The position numbers and the translations under genes were made by a program. DNA of 64,000 nt from CAZMXI01 sp964570205. GTDB lineage: Bacteria > Planctomycetota > Phycisphaerae > Tepidisphaerales > Tepidisphaeraceae. Location: positions 1 through 64,000 of the forward strand of contig CAZMXI010000003.1 of assembly GCA_964570205.1 (NCBI GenBank). Direction: 5' to 3'. Position 1 is the first letter of the stretch, and each line of letters starts with the position of its first letter. A model generated the notes under the pieces. That model was not told the origin of the DNA. It saw only the letters and a program-made list of their open reading frames with translations, and ran no database searches. Positions 43,889 through 50,473 of the stretch are shown here, one piece after another.

Positions 43889-44737
43889 TTATTCGGCGGC
43901 CGGCACAGGGGGCCGGACGATGACCCTACCGTTCACACGGGTCTGCACCCAGCCGTGCTGCCTGGTCATGTGCTCGTGGAAAGCCGTGCCATCGCATGCC
44001 TTCCCGCAGACGATGCACGGATAGGCATGCAACCACGACGACCATAGCCACGGAGGGCCGTCGGGGTCGAGGTGGACCTGCACGTCGTGCGGCAGGTTCG
44101 CAGGCAGGTTAAAGCCCTCGGCGGCACACAGCCGGCCCAGGGCGCCGCGGTAGTCTCGGCTCCATTCCGACTGGTCCGACAGGCGATCGTGGCTCCCATC
44201 GGGCTTGACCTGGATGACGGGCGTGCTGCCGCGCCACCAGTCATCCTCGCAGTCGTCATCCTCGGCGTTCTTCATGGCCTTTGTGGTGGCGGTCTGTGGC
44301 GAAAGCGCCTTGGAAATGACGGACCGTGCGGCAATCCACCAGAGAATATTGGTGGCGGCCGCGGCCATCCTGGCGGTGGTCTTCGGGCCGGCTGCGCATA
44401 CGAGGATGCGATTGCCTTCGCCGTACCCGTAGAACCACGAGGACTTGGGCCATTGGTCCTTGGGGATCAGGCATACCTCATGTTCGGTGTCGAAGACGCG
44501 GACCCGGCCGGTCATATCCCAGCTTGCAGGGCGTGAGAAGTCTTTCCGCCAGAGGTAAGAAACGGCTCCGGCCACCGCATTGCAGATGCTCAGCAGCGGC
44601 GCGCGCTCCTGGACGTAGATTGTGAAGTGGCTGACTGCCACCGGCCCACAGGCTTTGGCGTCCCTGTCTTCGGGCAGATTCCGACAGAATTTCATTGTGT
44701 ACTTGCTGTCTGCGATGGTGAATGAATCGTAGCTCAT
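43889..44737 (-). CDS. Hypothetical protein with C-terminal C2H2-like finger
   Basis: A 282-residue soluble protein, not assigned to a family. It starts MSYDSFTIADSKYTMKFCRNLPED, has a Cys-poor alpha/beta middle, an acidic stretch (NAEDDDCEDDWW) and near the end CIVCGKACDGTAFHEHMTRQH, spaced like a C2H2 finger. AAGGAG lies seven bases before the ATG; the longer frame to 44872 overlaps the neighbouring gene and is Arg/Pro-rich. It is the second gene of a leftward pair facing the membrane-protein genes. Confidence 0.65.
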   Translation of the reverse strand: MSYDSFTIADSKYTMKFCRNLPEDRDAKACGPVAVSHFTIYVQERAPLLSICNAVAGAVSYLWRKDFSRPASWDMTGRVRVFDTEHEVCLIPKDQWPKSSWFYGYGEGNRILVCAAGPKTTARMAAAATNILWWIAARSVISKALSPQTATTKAMKNAEDDDCEDDWWRGSTPVIQVKPDGSHDRLSDQSEWSRDYRGALGRLCAAEGFNLPANLPHDVQVHLDPDGPPWLWSSWLHAYPCIVCGKACDGTAFHEHMTRQHGWVQTRVNGRVIVRPPVPAAE

Positions 44738-44817
44738 CGCGGTTCTCCTTTGGGCCAATCGGGGTGTGCCGGCCAGGCCCGCCAGCACGGCGAGCCCAGC
44801 CGGCCGGGTTGATCTTC

Positions 44818-45336
44818 TCACGCCGCAGTGGTGGCGCCCGCATCCTCCGCCAGGCGGGCACGGATCGGCCACTTATCGCCATACAGGACCTTGGTGCCAC
44901 GGATGGCATCGGCCACGGAAGCCGCCATCGTGTCCGGGAAGCGCAGCCATCGGCCGTTCATGAGGAACTCGCAGACGTACAGCCGGCGCTTGCCGGGCGT
45001 GCCGATGTACTCAGTGCAGATCGGCCCCTTGCCCTTGGGCCAGTCCTGCCGGCGGGCCTTGCGATAAGCGGCGTCGCTGTCCACGGCGGCAACGTGCAGG
45101 ATCTCGGCGCCGCAGGTCAGCCGGAACAGCCTGACGCCCTTGCGGATGGCGTCTTCACGGGCACAGAGGTAATCGAGCTCCGCATCGGTCATCGCGGGCT
45201 CGGCATCGGCCCGGGCGTCCAGCTCAGCCTCCGCATCATCAGGCAGGCCGAGGGGAACAACCCCGGCATCGCCGTGGCATTCCTCCAGGGGTGGCACGAA
45301 AGTGTCTTGGACGGGTAATCGGGATGCGTGTAACAT
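44818..45336 (-). CDS. Hypothetical protein controlled from the repressor-operator region
   Basis: A 172-residue soluble protein. The first half is acidic (DDAEAELDARADAEPAMTDAELDYLCAREDA), the second beta-rich and basic (VRLFRLTCGAEILHVAAVDSDAAYRKARRQDWPKGKGPICTEYIG). No family recognised. CAGGAG lies five bases before the ATG. Its promoter must lie in the 96 bases shared with the divergent XRE gene, so the palindrome there probably controls it. Confidence 0.65.
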   Translation of the reverse strand: MLHASRLPVQDTFVPPLEECHGDAGVVPLGLPDDAEAELDARADAEPAMTDAELDYLCAREDAIRKGVRLFRLTCGAEILHVAAVDSDAAYRKARRQDWPKGKGPICTEYIGTPGKRRLYVCEFLMNGRWLRFPDTMAASVADAIRGTKVLYGDKWPIRARLAEDAGATTAA

Positions 45337-45417
45337 GGGGACTCCTGTTGTGGCCAGTTCCGGAGGTATCCGCCAAGATTCGCCGGGCTGGCCATGACTG
45401 TTGATTGACTCTCATCG

Positions 45418-45433
45418 TAAGTAAATTTACTTA
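45418..45433. promoter_or_regulatory. Palindromic operator TAAGTAAATTTACTTA
   Basis: A perfect 16-base palindrome in the divergent region before the XRE gene, with a further half-site TAAGTAAA about 33 bases to the right. It is the best candidate for the binding site of the XRE protein encoded next to it, controlling both directions. Confidence 0.7.
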
Positions 45434-45732
45434 TGAATGTCAACAGGAATTTAAGTAAAAAAACAGAAACAACCTTGGCGCTGCAAAGCTCGGTGGTTAC
45501 AGTCGTGGCAATGGCGGATGTGACCGGAACTCTCCTGGATGTTGCGAAGATCAAGGATCGGCGCGAGAAACTCGGGCTGAGCATGGCCCAGGCCGCCGCC
45601 AAGGCCGGCCTCAGCGGCCCGCAACAGTGGTTTGACATCGAGACCGGCCGCCGCGATTCCATCACGCTGCGAACGCTGGCGAAAGTTGCTGCTGCCCTGC
45701 AAATGTCCGCCAGAAGCCTGCTCAAAGCGTGA
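45433..45732 (+). CDS. XRE-family repressor
   Basis: A 99-residue protein whose C-terminal 65 residues form an XRE/Cro helix-turn-helix: IKDRREKLGLSMAQAAAKAGLSGPQQWFDIETGRRDSITLRTLAKVAAALQMSARSLL. The first 26 residues are polar and may not be translated: an ATG at 45511 would start just before the domain and leave the operator fully upstream. The ATG used here overlaps the last base of the palindrome. It probably keeps the element quiet and controls itself. It overlaps the next gene frame slightly. Confidence 0.8.
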   Translation: MNVNRNLSKKTETTLALQSSVVTVVAMADVTGTLLDVAKIKDRREKLGLSMAQAAAKAGLSGPQQWFDIETGRRDSITLRTLAKVAAALQMSARSLLKA

Positions 45733-45749
45733 ATAACGAGGGAGGCGCT

Positions 45750-46214
45750 GTGCAGCATCGCATTCGAGCCGCAGACGGCAGCGGCCATGCCCGCATCTAC
45801 CTGGTGGAGGCCCCGAGCCGGGACGAAGCTGAAAAGAGCATCGTCGGGTCGGGCCTGACGATTCTTCTGGACGAAGCTCGTCCACCGGCGAATGGTGTCC
45901 GAATAGCCTGGGGACTGCTGATCGCCATTCTGTTCGCCGTCCCGTTCCTTGCTCTGGCATTCAGGCCGGCAGTGCTCCTGGCCGCCGAGGCGGTCCCCGC
46001 CGCCGCGGTGGTCATGCTGGCATGCAGCCCCTTGATCGTTCAACTGAAAAGGCATGACCGGCGGGTATCGGCGCTGGGTTGGTTCTTCACCGTCTGGGGC
46101 GGGCTGTTTGTGGTGGCGTGGGCGTCAGAGTCAGCGATGATCTGGACGGCGCTGGCGCTATGCCCGATGGCAATTCTGGCCTGGGCATTGAGGCGGATGG
46201 AGGCTCAGACGTGA
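45750..46214 (+). CDS. Small membrane protein after the repressor
   Basis: A 154-residue protein. A soluble N-terminus (RIRAADGSGHARIYLVEAPSRDEAEKSIVGSGLTIL) precedes four hydrophobic segments (VRIAWGLLIAILFAVPFLALAF, VLLAAEAVPAAAVVMLACSPLIV, LGWFFTVWGGLFVVAWA, MIWTALALCPMAILAWAL). GTG is preferred because GGGAGG lies four bases upstream; a longer GTG start at 45729 has none. Co-transcribed with the repressor, so possibly a lysogenic-conversion or exclusion gene; inference only. Confidence 0.65.
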   Translation: MQHRIRAADGSGHARIYLVEAPSRDEAEKSIVGSGLTILLDEARPPANGVRIAWGLLIAILFAVPFLALAFRPAVLLAAEAVPAAAVVMLACSPLIVQLKRHDRRVSALGWFFTVWGGLFVVAWASESAMIWTALALCPMAILAWALRRMEAQT

Positions 46215-46227
46215 TAGCGAGACGGCG

Positions 46228-46353
46228 ATGACATCAGAGACCCAACGCGAATGGTGGGCGGTGGCCGAAGTCGCCCAGCGATTCCGCGTGGAGGAAGGGA
46301 AAAAGGGCGGCCGCCGGTCGGATGTAGGCCCGGCCTGGCAGTGCTGCCGCTAA
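46228..46353 (+). CDS. Short HTH-like peptide, possibly truncated
   Basis: A 41-codon frame: MTSETQREWWAVAEVAQRFRVEEGKKGGRRSDVG. The part WWAVAEVAQRFRV looks like the first helices of an AlpA/Xis-like HTH, after which the recognition part is missing. It may be a remnant of a second excisionase. Too short for a firm call. Confidence 0.3.
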   Translation: MTSETQREWWAVAEVAQRFRVEEGKKGGRRSDVGPAWQCCR

Positions 46354-46627
46354 GAAGCACCTGCCGCCCATGGTGATCATCGGCCAGATACCGGCGCCGC
46401 TTGATCATCAACCCCCATCAATCGCCATAGAAGAATGGCCGGCAATCCGCACAGGACGCACGCAGACGCATCCGACCCCAAGGCCGACCCGTAGCCATCC
46501 GAACGCCACCACGTCGCGGTGGCAGGGGAAACTCATTGCCCTGCGCCCTCGACAACCAGCCCGCCCACCGCACTCGGCATCGATGACGGCCGAATCCGTC
46601 AATAATATTTCCTATTTTAACACAAAC

Positions 46628-46644
46628 CGCGACATAATGTCGCG
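46628..46644. promoter_or_regulatory. Palindrome CGCGACATAATGTCGCG
   Basis: Perfect 8-base arms around one central base, in the AT-richer zone next to the DnaA boxes. Candidate iteron or repressor site. Confidence 0.5.
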
Positions 46645-46685
46645 TCATGCGTGCCGCTCACCAAAAACGCTGCTCTTTCCACAAG

Positions 46686-46720
46686 TTATCCACAGTAAAC
46701 CGGGCAAGTTCTGTGCATAA
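46686..46720. promoter_or_regulatory. DnaA-box pair, origin candidate
   Basis: TTATCCACA is a perfect consensus DnaA box; 17 bases on, TGTGCATAA matches the reverse consensus with one difference. Two boxes in opposite directions beside an AT-rich stretch are typical of small replication origins, and the element encodes its own initiator and loader at 30.8-32.4 kb. Confidence 0.5.
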
Positions 46721-46893
46721 TATCCTTGAGTCTGACCGAGCGGAGAGGTAGTGTCCGCTCGCCTTAGTCGTCTAGGCCGAATTTTGTACCCTACCTCGCA
46801 CCCCGAGGTTTGGTAAATCGTACTAGCAGATATGACGATTTCTACTTGGATGGCTAGGCACCGTGGCATTAACAGAAATATGGGGTGGCCGGC

Positions 46894-47454
46894 ATGAACG
46901 AACTCATTCCATTTAATGAAGCTCGCTTCGACGCGTGCATGGCCTACATGGCAAAGAAGCACGGGCAGGCTTTGACGCAATACGCCATGATGAAGCTGCA
47001 TGTCCTGACGGACGTGTTTCACGCCATGGTGCATGGTGTTCCCGTAATCGGTGGCGCAATCGAAGCGTGGCAGCATGGGCCTGTGGTTCAGCCCGCCTAC
47101 GACCGTGTAAACGCGTGGGCTTACCTGTTCAACGAATCTAAAGTCCAACCCGAGATGTTCGACATCGTCAGCCAACACGGGAAGAAGAATTACTTCCTGC
47201 CCAAAGTCCAAGTTGACGAGGAGGATTTCAGTCAATCCGAACTCGATGCGATGAACAGGGCCTTAGAGACGGTTATGCCAATGGACTGGGAGGAATCCCA
47301 GGACTACTTCCACAAGAACAGCTTCATCGGGAAGGTGTGGCAAGAGGCCAGGACGAGCGGAAATGGGCTAGATTGGTCCCGCATCGTTGATGCTTTCGCT
47401 GACGAGAATCCGAATGTTGAGCGTGCTGCTCTCAAGACCGTGATGCAATACTGA
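46894..47454 (+). CDS. Panacea (SocA/DUF4065) domain protein, probable antitoxin
   Basis: A 186-residue protein. ALTQYAMMKLHVLTDVFHAMVHGVPVIGGAIEAWQHGPVVQPAYDRVNAWA follows the Panacea domain pattern (helix with KL-L-F, a G-P-I-G turn, the AW-GPV motif). The domain is known as an antitoxin module that can neutralise many unrelated toxins. The C-terminal half is helical and acidic. It precedes a small gene by 12 bases, the usual order antitoxin-toxin. ATG is chosen because GGGGTGG lies upstream; a GTG three codons earlier is possible. Stabilisation of the element is the likely role. Confidence 0.8.
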   Translation: MNELIPFNEARFDACMAYMAKKHGQALTQYAMMKLHVLTDVFHAMVHGVPVIGGAIEAWQHGPVVQPAYDRVNAWAYLFNESKVQPEMFDIVSQHGKKNYFLPKVQVDEEDFSQSELDAMNRALETVMPMDWEESQDYFHKNSFIGKVWQEARTSGNGLDWSRIVDAFADENPNVERAALKTVMQY

Positions 47455-47466
47455 TAGGGGCGGCAA

Positions 47467-47934
47467 GTGCAAGGACGGGTCTATCAGGTTGTCCGGCCGG
47501 GCAAAGATGATGGACAGCCTCATCCGCACGTGGTCGTTGTGGAGATTTCGGGAAGCCGTGAGTGTTTGGTCGTTCCGGCGTACGGCAAAGAAGGGTTCAA
47601 GGTTCAAGAGTTTATCGATGCCGAGGTGAAGCTCGGGTACCCCCAAGACCAAGTATACATTGAGTTGGACAACGCAAGGCACGTCACCTTTGTCCCGCCG
47701 TTCACTGGAAAACCAGCATTCTGGCTGACCGCAAAAGTGTTCCGCATGTCCGTTCGCGATTTTGGGGCTTGCGCCCACATCGGCAACATGGACCCTTCTG
47801 GACTCAGCCTAATAGCAGGGGCGCTACTGCGGCTCGCCGAATCGAAACCGGAACGCTTCTCAGCGCCGCTCTGCAAGAAGCTCAAGCAAGTGAGAGACGC
47901 AAATCACGCCTGCGACAACTCCGAAGCCAAATAG
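47467..47934 (+). CDS. Putative Panacea-linked toxin, unknown fold
   Basis: A 155-residue protein that follows the antitoxin gene closely. It begins GRVYQVVRPGKDDGQPHPHVVVVEISGSRECLVVPAYG, a series of strands reminiscent of the SH3-like barrel in PemK/MazF ribonucleases, but without their usual key residues, so the fold is only a guess. A helical second half follows (MDPSGLSLIAGALLRLAESKPERFSAPLCKKLKQ). Starts with GTG after GGGGCGG. In Panacea systems the partner differs from case to case, and this may be a toxin type not yet described. Confidence 0.6.
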   Translation: MQGRVYQVVRPGKDDGQPHPHVVVVEISGSRECLVVPAYGKEGFKVQEFIDAEVKLGYPQDQVYIELDNARHVTFVPPFTGKPAFWLTAKVFRMSVRDFGACAHIGNMDPSGLSLIAGALLRLAESKPERFSAPLCKKLKQVRDANHACDNSEAK

Positions 47935-47956
47935 CCGTTAATGCCCGCCCAGGCGA

Positions 47957-48307
47957 TCAGTCGCCAACCTCCACCGGCACGCCCCGCACCGTCAGCCGAT
48001 CCACCTCGAGCGCCGGCAACCTCCACCGCCCATTTCGTCCATCGAGCCGGCCGACCTCCTGGCCCTGATCATCCACGATGAACAAGCCATTCACAGTCAA
48101 GCCGTTGATCCGACCGCCGTTCGCCTGAATATCGACGGCGCGTATCACCGGGGGCTCGTCAGCCCAGACCGCCAGCACGGCCAGGCCCGAGGTCATCGCC
48201 AGGGCCAGCGCCAGCCCGGCAACCCATCGCAGCTTGACCACCGATTGGCGAAGCTGGTGGACCTGCTGGGCAAGATCATCGACGCTGGGGGCTGTGGCGG
48301 GGAACAT
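47957..48307 (-). CDS. Small single-span membrane protein with coiled N-terminus
   Basis: A 116-residue protein. SVDDLAQQVHQLRQSVVKLR is a short coiled coil, WVAGLALALAMTSGLAVLAVWA a membrane span, and the rest a small beta-rich outer part with IRAVDIQANGGRINGLTVNGLFIVDDQGQEVGRLDG, resembling short phage or envelope beta-solenoid segments. No Shine-Dalgarno is clear. It sits between the toxin-antitoxin pair and the integrase, facing the toxin gene. Function unknown. Confidence 0.6.
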   Translation of the reverse strand: MFPATAPSVDDLAQQVHQLRQSVVKLRWVAGLALALAMTSGLAVLAVWADEPPVIRAVDIQANGGRINGLTVNGLFIVDDQGQEVGRLDGRNGRWRLPALEVDRLTVRGVPVEVGD

Positions 48308-48668
48308 GCGGGAAGGATACCGCGCCAGGGCAATGGAAGAAGGGGCGGCGGCTTCCGAATGGAAGCTTCACCCACTGGCCAGTGCGCCGCCCCCTTATGC
48401 AAGTTCCGGCGGTGATGCGGCAGGGTAAGCCGCATCGGATATCCGCCGGCAATTTGCCGACTCGCCGGGGGCCTTGGGCGGGCCGCCGAACCGGCGCGAT
48501 CGGCAATAAGGTCATCGACCAGCCAGGGGCGCGGCTTGAACGCTGGAGGTGTGAGCGTACGTAGCGCATCATCCGCGGGGCATCGGCCGATGCTCGGGTC
48601 GGTCCCTATCGCGAATGCGTCAGCGCGCGTCCTGTAGCAACTGCGGGCCATTCCTGCACGGTGATTGA
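48308..48668. other. Intergenic stretch beside the integrase
   Basis: About 360 bases downstream of the integrase stop. GC-rich, no frame with a Shine-Dalgarno and protein-like composition; I see no gene, RNA or clear repeat in it. Confidence 0.4.
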
Positions 48669-50009
48669 TCAGGTTTGACCGTCTTGGTTGGACCCCTGCG
48701 ACTTTCGCTTGGCTTTGCCCTTCTTCTCCTTCTTCGGCTTCGGGGTCTTGGGCTCCGCGGCGGCGAGCATTGCAGAGGTCGCCTTCTCCACTGCCGCGCG
48801 CACCGGATCAAGCTGCAACCGCGCATAGATCGCCGTCGCCTTGGGGTCATGATGGCCCAAGGCCTTGCCGATCACCGGCAGGCTCGCCCCCGTCGCCGCC
48901 TGCCAGCTTCCAAGCGTGCGCCTCAGGTCGTGCAGGGTCAGGTTCTTGATGCCCGCGCGCTGGAGGATGTTCTTCCATGCCGCCTTGGGCTCCACCAGGT
49001 GGCCGGTCCTGCCGTGCCCCGGGAAGGCATAGGCAACCGGCGGGTCTGTCGGCTGCTGTTCGCCCTTCTCGATCGCCTGGGCGCGGGCATCATCCTGCGC
49101 TTTCTTCCGGCGGTTGAGGATTTCCAGGGCCGGCGTCACGAGCGGAATGTGAATCGATTCACCCGCCTTGGTCTTCTCGGCGGGGATGGTCCAGATGCCT
49201 CGTTGCAGGTCGAGCTCGACCCAGGCCATGCTCTGGACGTTGCTGCGCCGGGCGCCGGTGTACAGAGCCATGTGCAGGCAGTCGCGGATGGTCTCGTTGG
49301 GTTCTTCGCTCAGGCTCTTGAACAAGGCGGGCAACTCCGCCGGCTGGACAAACCGATCGCGCTGGCGCTCCTTGAACCACATGCTGTTCTTCTTCGGGTT
49401 GGCGGCCGGGTTGGGCTCGATCCTGGCGAAGTTCAACACACGCCTGAGCAACTGGATGGCCCGGTTGGCGGTGACATGCCCATTGCTGGCCCCCAGTTCC
49501 GCATGCTTGGCCTGCACGTCGGCCAGCTTGATGCTGCCGATCTTGCGGTGTTCCCAGTCGTCAAAGCACGTATCGAAGCGGCTCTCATCCGTCTCTAGGG
49601 TGCGCTTGCGCAGGCCATGCTTGGCCTTCCAGCGGTCGAACGCCACGCGGAGGGTGTCGGAGGCCTTGATGGCGCTGCGCTCGGCCATGGGGTCTTTGCC
49701 CCTGGCGACCTCACCGGCGTGCTCGGCGGCTTTGCGGCGGGCCTGCTCGATGCTCAGGTCGGGGAAGGGGCCGATCTTCATCCGCAGTGGCGTGGAGCGG
49801 CCCAGGACCTTGCCGCGGTAGTAGTAGAAGACCTTGCCGCCCTTGCTGCTCAGGCGGATGGCCAGGCCCCGCATGTGGGAGTCGTAGACCCAGACGCGCT
49901 CCTTCCCGGCCGGGCACGCAAGCTTCTCCAGCGCGGCCACGGTGAAGTTGATCTTCCTGGGCAGGGGCCTTGCCCCCTCGCCGGCGATGCGCATGACGGG
50001 ATCTGCCAT
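48669..50009 (-). CDS. int: Tyrosine recombinase (integrase) of the element
   Basis: A 446-residue P4/CP4-57-type integrase. The N-terminal domain has LACPAGKERVWVYDSHMRGLAIRLSSKGGKVFYYYRGK and LRMKIGPFPDLSIEQARRKA, the arm-binding DUF4102-like part; 110-210 is the core-binding SAM-like domain. The catalytic domain has TGARRSNVQSMAW (Arg I), NLTLHDLRRTLGSW (His-x-x-Arg) and LGHHDPKATAIYARL (His box and Tyr nucleophile), all intact. The C-terminus is Lys-rich. AGGGAGC lies seven bases before the ATG. It faces away from attR, with two TGGGCTACC repeats between its start and the att core. Confidence 0.95.
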   Translation of the reverse strand: MADPVMRIAGEGARPLPRKINFTVAALEKLACPAGKERVWVYDSHMRGLAIRLSSKGGKVFYYYRGKVLGRSTPLRMKIGPFPDLSIEQARRKAAEHAGEVARGKDPMAERSAIKASDTLRVAFDRWKAKHGLRKRTLETDESRFDTCFDDWEHRKIGSIKLADVQAKHAELGASNGHVTANRAIQLLRRVLNFARIEPNPAANPKKNSMWFKERQRDRFVQPAELPALFKSLSEEPNETIRDCLHMALYTGARRSNVQSMAWVELDLQRGIWTIPAEKTKAGESIHIPLVTPALEILNRRKKAQDDARAQAIEKGEQQPTDPPVAYAFPGHGRTGHLVEPKAAWKNILQRAGIKNLTLHDLRRTLGSWQAATGASLPVIGKALGHHDPKATAIYARLQLDPVRAAVEKATSAMLAAAEPKTPKPKKEKKGKAKRKSQGSNQDGQT

Positions 50010-50047
50010 GACGTGCTCCCTGGTTGAAAAACCCGCGGCCGCATCTC

Positions 50048-50067
50048 TGGGCTACCTTTGGGCTACC
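50048..50067 (+). repeat. Right arm-type repeats TGGGCTACC x2
   Basis: Two direct copies 11 bases apart, upstream of the integrase start and about 120 bases inside attR; the same pair exists inside the left end. Confidence 0.7.
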
Positions 50068-50185
50068 TGGACGAGCCAACTTGAGCAAAGTCGGTCAAAG
50101 TCAAATGCCCAAAAACACCCGGAAAAACGCGGAATAAGCAAACACCAGCAGCCTACGACAAACCCCAGCAAAGTCAAGACCTTCT

Positions 50186-50232
50186 GTCTTCGGAACCGAG
50201 GGTTATAGGTTCAAGTCCTATCGGGTGCGTTG
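50186..50232 (+). repeat. attR (47-bp core, tRNA-Arg 3' fragment)
   Basis: Exact copy of bases 28441-28487, including the anticodon loop, T-arm and acceptor 3' strand of tRNA-Arg but not its 5' half, so it is not a functional tRNA. Marks the right border of the element. Confidence 0.93.
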
Positions 50233-50473
50233 TATGACCGGGAAAACCTGCGGCCGTTGCTCCATCTCTGGCTTGCCCGCTGTCTATGCTCCCAAGGCCT
50301 GATTACAGCGTGGTTTGATCGCGATCCGTTTTGCACATTTCGCTTCGCCGATGGTTGCCCGGTTCCTCGCTTGCCGGCGAATCGCTTGTCGACTGCGTAT
50401 CCACCCGCGCGGGACAACCCGTCAAGACGCCGACAGCCGACCACAAGCCATATCCGTCAAGGGGTCTTCTCCG

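Larger units (their letters stand above)
46354..46893. other. Non-coding, AT-richer segment with origin-like features
   Basis: The longest stretch of the element without a convincing gene. It holds a 17-base palindrome (46628-46644), a perfect DnaA box (46686-46694) and a second one-mismatch box in the other direction (46712-46720). The AT content rises from about 46590 to 46720. This could be the replication origin of the excised element or a complex promoter for the toxin-antitoxin pair to the right. Confidence 0.5.

Noticed and set aside
50186..50232. Second tRNA-Arg gene
   Set aside because: Only the 3' half is present; the 5' acceptor strand and D-arm are missing. It is the attR copy.
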